In this document: piece after piece, positions 1 through 7,341 of the stretch
How the letters are laid out: each line of letters starts with the position of its first letter
Position numbering within the stretch: the stretch's first letter is position 1
From: an uncultured Collinsella sp.
Lineage (GTDB): Bacteria; Actinomycetota; Coriobacteriia; Coriobacteriales; Coriobacteriaceae
DNA length: 64,000 nucleotides
Direction: 5' to 3'
NCBI GenBank assembly: GCA_934647195.1
Contig: CAKUFD010000002.1
Coordinates: 1-64,000, forward strand
Position numbers and translations under genes: made by a program
The notes under the pieces: generated by a model
Seen by the model: only the letters and a program-made list of their open reading frames with translations
Databases searched by the model: none
Told to the model about the DNA's origin: nothing

Positions 1-966
1 GCCGGGGCCCTCGGCTGGCCCGTGGCCGAGGCCGAGGAGCTCGAGGGCGGCGGGTCGCGCCAGCGCTTCCAGGGCGGCACCATCGTCACCTCCGAGCACG
101 GAACGTTCGAGATGGACGGCGAGATGGAGGACCTCTGGAACAAGCTCGGCGGGGTCTCGGGCCTCGGCTACCCGCTCACCAACGCCAAGCGCTTCAACCA
201 GAACGGCGGGGGCTACGCGACCGACTTCGAGCGCGGCTCCATCCACTGGACCAAGTCCACCCGCGCCGTCTCCGTGCGCTCGGGCGCCATCCGCACCGAG
301 TACGTGAGGCGCGGCTACCAGGCCGGGGCCCTCGGCTGGCCCGTGGCCGAGGCCGAGGAGCTCGAGGGCGGCGGGTCGCGCCAGCGCTTCCAGGGCGGTG
401 TGATTTCTGTCAGCAGTACTGGCTCTGTTTCTGTTAACACTAATTACCAGGGATTTCAGAACCCCTCTTCTTTTTACCAGGTAAGCAATCGCTCAGTTTC
501 TATTCCTCATCAAGGGCAGGGGATATTTGGTTACAGAACTTCCTCGCGTATTGGTCTTTACGCTACGAGAAACGACTGCATAGAAGCTGCTATTAGTCGT
601 GCATATGATTATTTGGGTACTCCATATCGATGGGATTATTCTTGCGCGCCTGGCGTTGGCATAGATTGTGCTGGTTTGGTCATGCAGTCACTTTATGCCA
701 CCGGTATGAACCTTGGCAGATACAATCCCTGGGATCATTACTATACTCCCGGACACGATCATTATGCTAATGACATGTGGAACGATCCGAGATTTAAGCA
801 TCTTTCGTTTTCTCAGAGGCGTCGTGGCGATTTGATTTGCTATCCGGGTCATATAGCGATTTATCTTGGTAACGATACAATTATCGAGGCGTATCCACCG
901 AGAGTTCGAATTTCCAGCGTCTACAGCAGTGGAAATATCAGAGGCGTCCTTAGGCCATTTGTGTAG
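1..966 (+). CDS. LGFP-repeat surface protein with C-terminal NlpC/P60 hydrolase domain (5' end outside window)
   Basis: The frame is open from the first base, so the N-terminus lies upstream. The visible N-terminal part is made of LGFP-type repeats (GALGWPVAEAEEL, GLGYPLTNAKRF), which in actinobacteria bind or sit in the cell wall. The last ~150 residues resemble an NlpC/P60 peptidoglycan hydrolase: IDCAGLV carries the expected nucleophile Cys and GHIAIYLG the catalytic His. The protein probably acts outside the cell as a wall hydrolase. Base composition changes sharply near 399, from very GC-rich repeats to an AT-richer catalytic part, which suggests a mosaic gene. A long hairpin follows the stop. 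The substrate is not shown. Confidence 0.8.
   Translation, partial: AGALGWPVAEAEELEGGGSRQRFQGGTIVTSEHGTFEMDGEMEDLWNKLGGVSGLGYPLTNAKRFNQNGGGYATDFERGSIHWTKSTRAVSVRSGAIRTEYVRRGYQAGALGWPVAEAEELEGGGSRQRFQGGVISVSSTGSVSVNTNYQGFQNPSSFYQVSNRSVSIPHQGQGIFGYRTSSRIGLYATRNDCIEAAISRAYDYLGTPYRWDYSCAPGVGIDCAGLVMQSLYATGMNLGRYNPWDHYYTPGHDHYANDMWNDPRFKHLSFSQRRRGDLICYPGHIAIYLGNDTIIEAYPPRVRISSVYSSGNIRGVLRPFV
322..398 (+). repeat. Perfect 77-nt direct repeat inside the LGFP gene (other copy at 1-77)
   Basis: Bases 322-398 are identical to bases 1-77, 107 codons apart and in the same frame. The repeat encodes one LGFP unit plus the following Gly-rich stretch ending FQGG. Identity at the nucleotide level points to recent duplication or gene conversion. 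The second copy ends exactly where composition switches to the AT-richer hydrolase part. Confidence 0.9.
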
Positions 967-970
967 TCAA

Positions 971-1009
971 CCCCTCTCTGCAGGAACGTTTCGTTCCTGC
1001 AGAGAGGGG
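971..1009. terminator. 18-bp perfect hairpin after the LGFP/NlpC gene
   Basis: Arms 971-988 and 992-1009 are perfectly complementary around a 3-nt loop, four bases after the stop codon. The position suits a transcription terminator or mRNA 3' stabiliser, but no T-run follows. The right arm abuts a Gly-X-Y coding remnant, so it may also mark a recombination junction. Confidence 0.55.
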
Positions 1010-2108
1010 CGATACTGGCGGCACCGGACCCAAGGGTGATACCGGCGCTACGGGACCACAGGGACCGGCGGGAGCCGATGACACGACCTCATTCAGCAGC
1101 CGCAGTTGGATCTATCGAACGGGGCGCTGAGCGCCGACCTCTAAGGCTCGCTGACGGCGCAGGAGCAGACGCGAATCGTTCGCGAGGTTCTAGACGATGT
1201 CGTGGGCCTTGGTCCGCTGCAGGAGCTGCCATCGCACACGGAAAACGTAACGAGCGATTTCGAGCCTTCGTACTATGGCCTTGATGGCATAGGGGTCGAC
1301 GATCACATACTTAACCCCCTGATTGGGATACTTGCAAGGGTCACGGTCGTTAACAGCGCTACCTCGTTAAGCGCGAAAGGCGTGCTCGACTGGACCTCAT
1401 TGCGTTCACGATAATCACCCGGCTCGACCTAGCCGCTGGGGTGCTGGGAAGCGCCTGCATCTCGATCAAGCATCGGCTACCTACCGACACCTTGCTGCTG
1501 AACGCGTCAAACGGCAACTTCATGCGCGTGAGGTTGCCGCCACTCCCAGCTCGAACGGCGGGGCAGCCGTCGATGCTGTGTGGCTCAACAACATTGAATC
1601 TGAAACTCCCCCAATTCCGTTGACTACCGTCACGTCCTGGTCGGGATTTGCGGGAGCCGCACGCCGGCAGTACCTTACAAGTATGGTGTTCGCAGCGGGC
1701 GTGTCGACGTTCTCGTACCTGAACCCGATTCATCTCTTCCACAGCCGTACGAACCTCACTACGATTACCGGGCTTGGTGACCTCTCGGGCGTTAGACAGA
1801 TACGTTACGCGTTCAGCTCCTGCGCTGTGACGACGCTCGACTTTCAGGGATTCAACCTGTTCACGCTTACGGACCTCTTCTGCTGCTTCTCGTGGTGCTT
1901 GTCGCTCGCGACAATCTGCGCGGACTCGACGTGGGCTCTGCCTTCCAGTGGAATCTCCGTCTCGCAGTGCCCTTACGGTTGCAACAGCCTTATTGGCGAT
2001 AATGGCATGCGATGGTCGAGCTCAAGCACGGGTTATGCCTACACGAGAATCGACCGTACTAGGAGGCAGGATATCTCACTGCTGCGTAAAGAGCGGCATG
2101 AGGGATGA
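1008..2108 (+). pseudogene. Frameshifted remnant of a BspA-like (DUF285-type) surface or tail-fibre-like protein
   Basis: Starting at 1008 the plus strand encodes collagen-like Gly-X-Y (GDTGGTGPKG, GPQGPAGAD) and then stops. Homology-like text continues in successive frames: about 1202-1414 (GPLQEL, YYGLDGIGV), 1441-1623 (RLPPLPAR, STTLNLKLPQF) and 1578-2108 (LTTITGLGDLSGV, CADSTWALPSSGIS). The last part has the look of BspA-type leucine-rich repeats (DUF285), which occur in surface proteins and some phage-like fibres. At least three frame changes and no usable start mean it is not expressed as one protein. The family call rests on recognising the repeat wording, not on a search. Confidence 0.6.
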
Positions 2109-2136
2109 TGACGGCACCGCCCTTCATGTAGACAGG

Positions 2137-2484
2137 CTAGGCGGCGCGAAGAGTTATGAACAGGCCGCCGACGAGTAGCACAGCACAAGCACCCATAACC
2201 AGCTCGAAGTTCGACTTATGCAGCTTCGTCGTAATGCCAAACATCGCCTGGCGGATCTTCTCGGACTCCTGCATGGCCTTATCGAACTGCTCGTCGGTAA
2301 GGTTGCCGCTCTGGAGCAGTGCCTGTGTCTCATTGGCTTGCATGCTCAGCACTTCCATCTGACGTACGGCAATGGAATGGTTTATTTCCATGGCCTTGTC
2401 CAGGTTCTGCTTGGCAAAGTCGAGGAGATCCTTGCGGTCGGCGTTATCGTCATCGTGCTGAGGCGCCAGTGTATTGGTTTCCAT
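2137..2484 (-). CDS. Small hypothetical protein with coiled-coil-like body and C-terminal membrane segment
   Basis: The protein has 115 residues. The ATG is preceded by GGAGA at suitable spacing, which supports the start. Residues ~1-20 are acidic and polar, residues ~20-90 are Gln/Glu/Ala-rich and likely helical or coiled coil, and residues ~93-111 form one hydrophobic segment (LVMGACAVLLVGGLFITL). The topology fits a tail-anchored membrane protein. It overlaps the decayed 3' end of the BspA-like remnant on the opposite strand. A phage or surface-module accessory role is possible but unsupported. I do not recognise the family. Confidence 0.6.
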   Translation of the reverse strand: METNTLAPQHDDDNADRKDLLDFAKQNLDKAMEINHSIAVRQMEVLSMQANETQALLQSGNLTDEQFDKAMQESEKIRQAMFGITTKLHKSNFELVMGACAVLLVGGLFITLRAA

Positions 2485-2604
2485 TGTCGATTCTCCGTTC
2501 TTGAACTTCCTAAACCGTTGGCGCTTTGTCTTAATTATGCGGATAGTGTCCGCGCTTCCGTGACCATATAATGCATGGTAGTATGTAGTGTTGCGTTTTG
2601 ATAG

Positions 2605-3747
2605 ATGTCATGGACAGGGCTAAATGTCCGCACTCGTGAAGGGGAAGACGTGGACGTGGACTCTAACGCCGTATGCAAAACCACGATAGACTCCGAGTGG
2701 TTTAAATGGGTCATTCATAAGCAAGGATCTAGCATTCGCAAGCTGGGTGCCGATGGAGGCATTAGCAGAACTGAGCGTACTATAAGGAGGGCCGTCGAGA
2801 ACGGGCGTATACAGAAGGGCTTGTTGGAAGAAATTTCCCGAAAGCTTGACGTATATCCCGACTATCTCGCAGGTCGATATGCATGGACTTTGAAGCTGGA
2901 GATCATGGAGGAAGATGGTGTTCGCGACTACTGGAAAAACAACCACCTGCATCCTAGTCAGTTCCCATATCAATTGGTAGAGCAAGAGAGGCATGGACTT
3001 CAGAAACAGCTGCTAGATACGCTTCTCATGCATGGCATATCGGAAGGAGAATATGCTGAGCTGGACTGGGAACAGCGTCGTAAGCTGCGGCATGAGTTAG
3101 ACCGCCAGATGACGCATACACTTAGCAGATGGTTTCCTGAACATACAGGAATGGCCGAGGATCTCGAATGTTATCAAATCATGGAATGGCAAGACGAAAG
3201 CGACGTTATCGATTCCATGTTCGAATACCTACGGGAGAGGGGCTTGATAGAGGTCTATGACCCTGAATCCGACGAGAATTATATGAGCCCGTTTGAAAAG
3301 AGTTATAAGTACTTGCCAATTGTCAGCATGCCCACTATGGAGAGCATCGTAATAAAGGGTGAGTCTGGTTTCTGCAGTATCGACGAAGCCTACTCGGATA
3401 CAGTTACCATTACTCCCAATTGGATCAACTACAAATACATGCCACGTGAGATGTCGGAGCATAATTTGCCGACGACTTGGGCGTACCTGCCAAGCGGCCT
3501 TGGGTATCGTGCGTTGTTTGATGAGGTCGCCACCGAGGTCGCCGATATCTTGGAACGTGATGAAGAACCGTTTGTTCCTGACATAGGTGCAACGACGTTT
3601 GCTGTCACATATTCCAATGGAAGGAAGAAGCAGAGGGAGTTTCGCCTACCGAGTGATGACTTCGCCGGATGTTTTGCGTTAGTGAAGAAGATGGTGCCAA
3701 GCGAAGAGGCGGTCCCTCGCGTCCTTCTGACTTCAGATGATACGTAA
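2605..3747 (+). CDS. Hypothetical protein with N-terminal HTH-like region
   Basis: The protein has 380 residues and is soluble, with no signal peptide or membrane segment. Residues ~35-90 (SSIRKLGADGGIS, RTIRRAVENGRI, LLEEISRKLDVYPDYLAG) resemble a Xre/cI-type helix-turn-helix, including the 'LDV.P.YL.G' ending common in such domains. The rest is acidic and aromatic-rich and matches nothing I recognise. Codon use is less GC-rich than the core genes. It stands alone between a surface-gene remnant and nested insertion sequences, so it is probably accessory DNA. An earlier or later start (GTG near 2650) cannot be excluded. Confidence 0.6.
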   Translation: MSWTGLNVRTREGEDVDVDSNAVCKTTIDSEWFKWVIHKQGSSIRKLGADGGISRTERTIRRAVENGRIQKGLLEEISRKLDVYPDYLAGRYAWTLKLEIMEEDGVRDYWKNNHLHPSQFPYQLVEQERHGLQKQLLDTLLMHGISEGEYAELDWEQRRKLRHELDRQMTHTLSRWFPEHTGMAEDLECYQIMEWQDESDVIDSMFEYLRERGLIEVYDPESDENYMSPFEKSYKYLPIVSMPTMESIVIKGESGFCSIDEAYSDTVTITPNWINYKYMPREMSEHNLPTTWAYLPSGLGYRALFDEVATEVADILERDEEPFVPDIGATTFAVTYSNGRKKQREFRLPSDDFAGCFALVKKMVPSEEAVPRVLLTSDDT

Positions 3748-3830
3748 AAGGCAACTAGACTTCATGCATCGAAGAACGTAAAGTTAGGCACAGCTCTGGG
3801 CTTAGTCTGCGTACTTGTGGCATCGTAGGA

Positions 3831-3875
3831 AACTGCCTTTCGAGAACGGAAAATCGATCTCGGGAGGCAGTTCTT
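3831..3875 (+). terminator. Stem-loop downstream of the HTH-like gene
   Basis: AACTGCCT at 3831-3838 pairs with AGGCAGTT at 3865-3872, and CGAGA with TCTCG inside it. The run CTTTAT follows. It lies about 80 bases past the stop at 3747 and reads as a factor-independent terminator. Confidence 0.5.
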
Positions 3876-3920
3876 TATGGAGCCAATCATCGTCGCGCTG
3901 AATCTGATTCACATTCACCC

Positions 3921-3968
3921 GTGCTCATGGGCGACGTCGGCACCGGCAAGACGCACATGGCGTCGGCC
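3921..3968 (+). pseudogene. IstB (IS21-family helper ATPase) fragment with Walker A
   Basis: The 48 bases encode VLMGDVGTGKTHMASA, an IstB-type Walker A motif (GxxGTGKT). The fragment stops where the IS3-family left end begins at 3969. The distal end of an IstB gene reappears at 6802-6918 on the far side of that element, so one ancestral istB was probably split and partly deleted. It is non-functional. Confidence 0.6.
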
Positions 3969-4328
3969 TGAATCTGAATCTACCCCGATTCCATTGACTC
4001 CTTCTACGCCGCCTTCGGGCGGCCTTCGTCATCCGGCCAATTGGCCTCTTCGAACTCGACGGGGCTCAAATCGCCCAGCGCCGTGTGTATCCTGGCGCGG
4101 TTGTATATGACCTCGATGTACTCGAACAGGTCCAGCGCCGCCTCGTCGCGCGTGGCATAGACCCGTGCGTGCACCCCCTCCGACTTGACCGGGCCCATGA
4201 GCGACTCCATGGCGGCGTTGTCCCACGGCGAGGATATCGGGCCCATCGAGGGGCGGACGCCGTGCTCGCGCATGGTCCTGGAAAGCAGCAGCAGCACGTG
4301 CTGCGAGCCGTGGATGCCCTTCTAAGTG

Positions 4329-5390
4329 TCAAGAGCAATTCACGAGCTCGCTCTGCCTTTTTATGACGTAGTAGACCTCCCGCGCGATATAGCGCTTCAG
4401 GCACCTGATGGCCTCCATCTTGGTGTGGCCCTCGGACATCTTCTTGGCGACGTATTCCTTGGTGCGCTCGTCGGTTCTGAGCCTCCCTATGGCGATGATG
4501 TGGATCGCGGAGTTCACCTGCCTGTCGCCGCCGCGGTTGAGCCTGTGCCGATATGTCATCCCCGACGAGACGGGGACGGGCGCGACGCCGCAGAGCATGG
4601 CGAAGGACGCTTCCGACCTGAGCCTTTCGGGGTTGTCGCCGACCGTGACCATCAGCTGGGCCGCCGACTGGGCGCCGACGCACTTGAGCTGGACCAGCAG
4701 CGGGGCGGCGTCGGCCAGTATCGCGGCTATCATGTCGTCGAGCTCGGAGACCTCGTCGTCCAGGTCGACGTAGCGCTTGGCGAGGCGCTTCAAGGCTATC
4801 TTGGCGGCGCCGAGCGGGGTCCTGAAGTCGGTCGAGTCCGGCCGCGTCGCGACCAGGTGCCTTATCAGCTGCATGCGCGTCATGCCTCGCAGCTGGTCGC
4901 GCAGCTCCTCGGGAGCCGATATTATGTCCGCCCTTATCATCTGCAGCGCGACCCGCCGCGCCGCCACGGCCGTCGACCTGGTCTTCTGCAGCATCCTGAG
5001 GGCTTCGACCATGCCGTCGCGGCTCTTCGGCGTGACGGTCCGCGCGCCGGTGAACGCCGCCTCGGCGGCCATCTCCGCGTCGATGAAGTCGTCCTTGCCG
5101 CGCTTCCTGCGCACCGTCTTGTCGGGGAAGGTCACCTCCAGCACGGCGAACCCGTTCTTGGCGAGATGCCTGGTCAGGCCGCTTCCGTACGACCCGGAGC
5201 ACTCAACCCCGACCCTGAGCACGTCGCCCAGCGACCTCGCCCACGACTCGAGCTGGCGGTAGCCCTGCCTGGTCGTCGGGAAGCACTCCTCGCCGACCAG
5301 CGTTCCCTGCCAGTCCACGGCAGCCGCCACGTGTATCTCCTTGTGCGTGTCGACGCCGATGATAACTTGCCCCTGCTTCGGTCTTTGCAT
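4329..5390 (-). CDS. IS110-family DEDD transposase/recombinase
   Basis: The protein has 353 residues from an ATG with GGAG seven bases upstream; a longer open frame begins further upstream but lacks a site. The N-terminal DEDD (RuvC-like) domain shows GVDTHKE, GVECSGSYG and DDFIDAEMAAEA. The C-terminal Transposase_20 region shows LKCVGAQSAAQLM and GVAPVPVSSG, the latter containing candidate catalytic Ser residues. Family knowledge: these enzymes recombine through a serine intermediate, guided by an element-encoded bridge RNA. The frame is intact, so the element may still be active. It sits antisense to nothing essential, inside IS3 orfB. Confidence 0.85.
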   Translation of the reverse strand: MQRPKQGQVIIGVDTHKEIHVAAAVDWQGTLVGEECFPTTRQGYRQLESWARSLGDVLRVGVECSGSYGSGLTRHLAKNGFAVLEVTFPDKTVRRKRGKDDFIDAEMAAEAAFTGARTVTPKSRDGMVEALRMLQKTRSTAVAARRVALQMIRADIISAPEELRDQLRGMTRMQLIRHLVATRPDSTDFRTPLGAAKIALKRLAKRYVDLDDEVSELDDMIAAILADAAPLLVQLKCVGAQSAAQLMVTVGDNPERLRSEASFAMLCGVAPVPVSSGMTYRHRLNRGGDRQVNSAIHIIAIGRLRTDERTKEYVAKKMSEGHTKMEAIRCLKRYIAREVYYVIKRQSELVNCS

Positions 5391-5747
5391 ACCAGGCTCC
5401 TTTGGCGTAAGGTTTGCGTTGCGCGCTCTCGCCGAGCCGGCTGCCGGACAGGACAGTAACGGGATGCATCGCAGGCATCTGGCCCTTCTTGGGTCACGGA
5501 CCGGGGAGGCGAGGGCCTCCGTCGGAACCGCCCCGAGCAACCGACATATCCGGGGAATGACATGGCGTCAATCGCTGTGCGGGTCAGGATGCCCGGGCTC
5601 GCGGACCGGTCAATCGGTGTGCGGGTCAGGCTGCCGAAGCGGGCCGTCCGTCAATCGGAGTGCGGGTCAGGATGCTGCGACGCGGTCCCGACTGCAGGGT
5701 ACGGCACCGTCTCCGTTGCCGCAAAGTCTGCTGATGACATTCTTACT
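5391..5747 (-). ncRNA. 5' non-coding segment of IS110; expected location of a bridge RNA
   Basis: The 357 bases between the transposase ATG and the element's 5' border hold no plausible gene. In IS110-group elements the bridge RNA that pairs with donor and target is encoded in the non-coding end upstream of the transposase. This segment has the right place, strand and length, and contains GC-rich self-complementary stretches and three spaced copies of a 22-nt motif. I did not fold it or identify the guide loops, so the RNA itself is inferred. Confidence 0.4.
5567..5671. repeat. Three tandemly spaced copies of a 22-nt motif, period ~42 nt
   Basis: The motif GTCAATCG..GTGCGGGTCAGG begins at 5567, 5609 and 5650. 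The copies differ only at two or three positions, and the intervening 19-20 bases are not conserved. All lie in the 5' non-coding part of the IS110 element. Confidence 0.8.
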
Positions 5748-6383
5748 GTCGCTGTGGTGTATGCACCCCCTGGGGTTGTTTCTCCTGGACAGGGCCATCT
5801 TCAGTGCCTCGTCGGCCAACTCGGCCGTGATGCTCGGGCCCATGGTCCAGCCCACGATCCGCCTCGACCATATGTCCATCACGAGCGCCGGGTGCAGCCA
5901 GCCCTGGCGGGTCTTCACGTAGGTGATGTCGGCGAACCGCGCCATGTTGGGGCCGCCGGCCTCGAACCTGCGTCCGACCAGGTCCTCGGAGGAGTCCCTC
6001 TTCGACGCGCGCTTCTCGCCCGAGGGGCGCTTGGCGCACGCGCGCGTCACCCCGCGCCATCCGCGCTCGCGCATGATTCGCGCCACGCGCTTGCGCGAGG
6101 TACACACGCCCATGCGGCGGAGCTCGAGGAACACCTTCGGTGCGCCGTATATGTCGCGCACTTCGGCCCTGACCCGGGCGATCAATTCGGCGAGCCCCCG
6201 TCGCGCAGCGCGTGCGCGCTCGGCGGGCGCCTCTTCCACGCACAGTGGCCCCGGCGGGTCGCCTTGAGCGCGGCGCACATCCCCGGCACCGGCCAGGCGC
6301 CCTCGTTGAGGGAGATGAACTCGAACTTCGCCCTCTTCGCCGACTCGCCTGCAGCTGCCTGCTGGCGAAGAAGGCGCTCGCTT

Positions 6384-6635
6384 TTAAAGTATCTCGTTCT
6401 CCCTCTTCAGGCGCTCGTTCTCGCGCTTGAGCCTGCGCAGGTCCTCGGCCATCTGCAACGGGTTCTCGCCGCGCGGCGCATCGGCCGCGTCGGCCTTCTT
6501 GACCCAGTCCGACAGGCTTCCGGGGTCGCATCCGAGCCCGCGGGCCACCTCCGCGCACGTGGTGCCGGATTTCCTGTACAGCTCCACGGCTCTCTGCTTG
6601 AGCTCGGCCGCGTACTTGGGCGATGGGGTCCCCAT
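6384..6635 (-). CDS. IS3-family OrfA (HTH transposase subunit)
   Basis: The protein has 83 residues from an ATG with GGAGG about five bases upstream; an in-frame TTG four codons earlier is also possible. The N-terminal half is a helix-turn-helix of the IS3/IS911 type (YAAELKQRAVELYRKSG, CAEVARGLGCDPGSLSDWVK). The C-terminal half is a leucine-zipper-like coiled coil (LRRLKRENERLKRENEIL). In active elements a -1 frameshift near the end joins OrfA to OrfB. Here the A-rich stretch after the zipper is present, but OrfB downstream is broken, so at most a DNA-binding regulator would be made. Confidence 0.75.
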   Translation of the reverse strand: MGTPSPKYAAELKQRAVELYRKSGTTCAEVARGLGCDPGSLSDWVKKADAADAPRGENPLQMAEDLRRLKRENERLKRENEIL

Positions 6636-6801
6636 TCCCGCCTCCAATCCTCCGTTGCCCGCATCATGCGAAGCGGAAATCGACTTGTCAACGGGAATGG
6701 GGCAGATTCAGATTCAGACTAGCCGGAATCGGGCAATAAGTCTTGGTGCGGGCGGGAACGATCGATTGGTTGAATTGGGTAATTATCCATTGACGGTAAC
6801 A

Positions 6802-6918
6802 TTCGGGGACGACTAGATGGCCGTCGCCGTGATCGACTGCATCGTCAACCACAGGAGGCTCGTCCAGTTCCATGGCGAGTCCTGCCGCGTCCGCCACGCC
6901 CCCATGCAGGAGGGCTAG
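6802..6918 (+). pseudogene. IstB C-terminal remnant
   Basis: The frame reads FGDD, then a stop at 6814, then MAVAVIDCIVNHRRLVQF and RVRHAPMQEG, which match the end of IstB proteins (FGDDK.AAAVIDR..HHGRL). The in-frame stop and missing middle show decay. It is likely the distal half of the same istB whose Walker A lies at 3921-3968. Confidence 0.65.
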
Positions 6919-7341
6919 CCGCTCAAAAAGCGTGCGTTTTGCTCAAACCCTTTTGACGAAACACGCTGGCGGCCGTTGTCTCTCTTGAATCATACGTTCC
7001 ACAAAATGTGATTCTAGGCAATGGCCGCCGCTCTCTTAAGGCGGCCCGTGACGCCAGCTTTCGGCACTCGATTTGAGTTCAATCTAATACGTCATTTCAA
7101 CTAGAACAGTTGCGGCAGCTTGGGGTGAATCTTTTTAATCTTGAAGCTATTTTGCATATGTTCTCTCGGAAAAGGTTGTATGCAGATTTGAGCGAGATAC
7201 AGAAGAACGGGCATTCTATCCGGACGATAAAGTATGTGCGAAGTGTACTTAGACGAAAGGGTATCGACCGGTGTCGATACCCTTGAAATGGATGCATCTT
7301 TTGTCTTAAAGATTGAGCTTGCCTTGTAAGAATGTTTCCGG
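6919..7341. other. Intergenic stretch with an unassigned coding-like fragment and a terminator-like hairpin
   Basis: No complete gene is evident. On the plus strand, 7077-7286 is an open stretch (LRQLGVNLFNLEAILHM, IRTIKYVRSVLRRKG) that looks protein-like but has no clear ribosome site; TTG 7110, GTG 7125 or ATG 7158 could start it. Its stop overlaps an 11-bp hairpin (7257-7267 with 7274-7284) ending in CCCTT. It may be the tail of a gene lost to the mobile DNA on its left. I do not recognise the family. Confidence 0.35.

Larger units (their letters stand above)
4313..5747 (-). mobile_element. IS110-family insertion sequence inserted in IS3 orfB
   Basis: The boundaries come from the orfB reading frame: the ancestral codons HHSD-HGSQ are restored by removing about 1435 bp. 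There are no terminal inverted repeats, as expected for IS110. Both borders carry a similar direct motif (GATGCCCTTCTAA on the left, GATGACATTCTTA on the right), which may reflect the short crossover core used by these recombinases. The element has one transposase gene on the minus strand and about 360 bases of 5' non-coding sequence. The exact edges are uncertain by a few bases. Confidence 0.7.
4004..6380 (-). pseudogene. IS3 orfB integrase-type transposase, split by IS110 and frameshifted
   Basis: The N-terminal and middle parts lie at about 5748-6380 and the C-terminal part at 4004-4312. Joining HHSD (upstream side) to HGSQHVLLLLSRTM (downstream side) rebuilds the rve-type DDE integrase core. 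YGAPKVFLELRRMG, DITYVKTRQGWLHPALVMD and WDNAAMESLMG are characteristic of IS3 OrfB. Besides the insertion, the reading frame also changes near 6230 and 6370, so the copy was decaying independently. The product would catalyse DNA cleavage and strand transfer if intact. Confidence 0.75.
3969..6716 (-). mobile_element. IS3-family insertion sequence, interrupted by an IS110-family element
   Basis: The ends are imperfect inverted repeats. The left end is TGAATCTGAATCTACCCC at 3969; the right end read inward is TGAATCTGAATCTGCCCC, ending at 6716. Removing the inner element (about 4313-5747) leaves about 1.3 kb, the usual IS3 size. Transposase genes lie on the minus strand (orfA then orfB). I see no clear target duplication: the flanking triplets are GCC and GAC. 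The element sits inside an IstB remnant. It cannot make an intact orfB product. Confidence 0.75.

Noticed and set aside
1008..1110. A separate collagen-like gene
   Set aside because: The Gly-X-Y frame is only ~25 codons before a stop and continues, in another frame, into BspA-type repeats; it is part of one decayed gene.
1170..1235. CpaF/TadA-like N-terminal wording (REVLDDVVGLGPLQEL)
   Set aside because: The resemblance is short and no ATPase motifs follow; the downstream text fits the BspA-like remnant.
4066..5459. Alternative long frames within the IS110 transposase region
   Set aside because: Only the minus frame ending at 4329 shows the DEDD and Transposase_20 motifs; the others are Arg/Ala-rich shadows.
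5567..5671. Possible short CRISPR array
   Set aside because: Only three units, with a degenerate repeat and no cas genes; it lies inside the non-coding end of an IS110 element.
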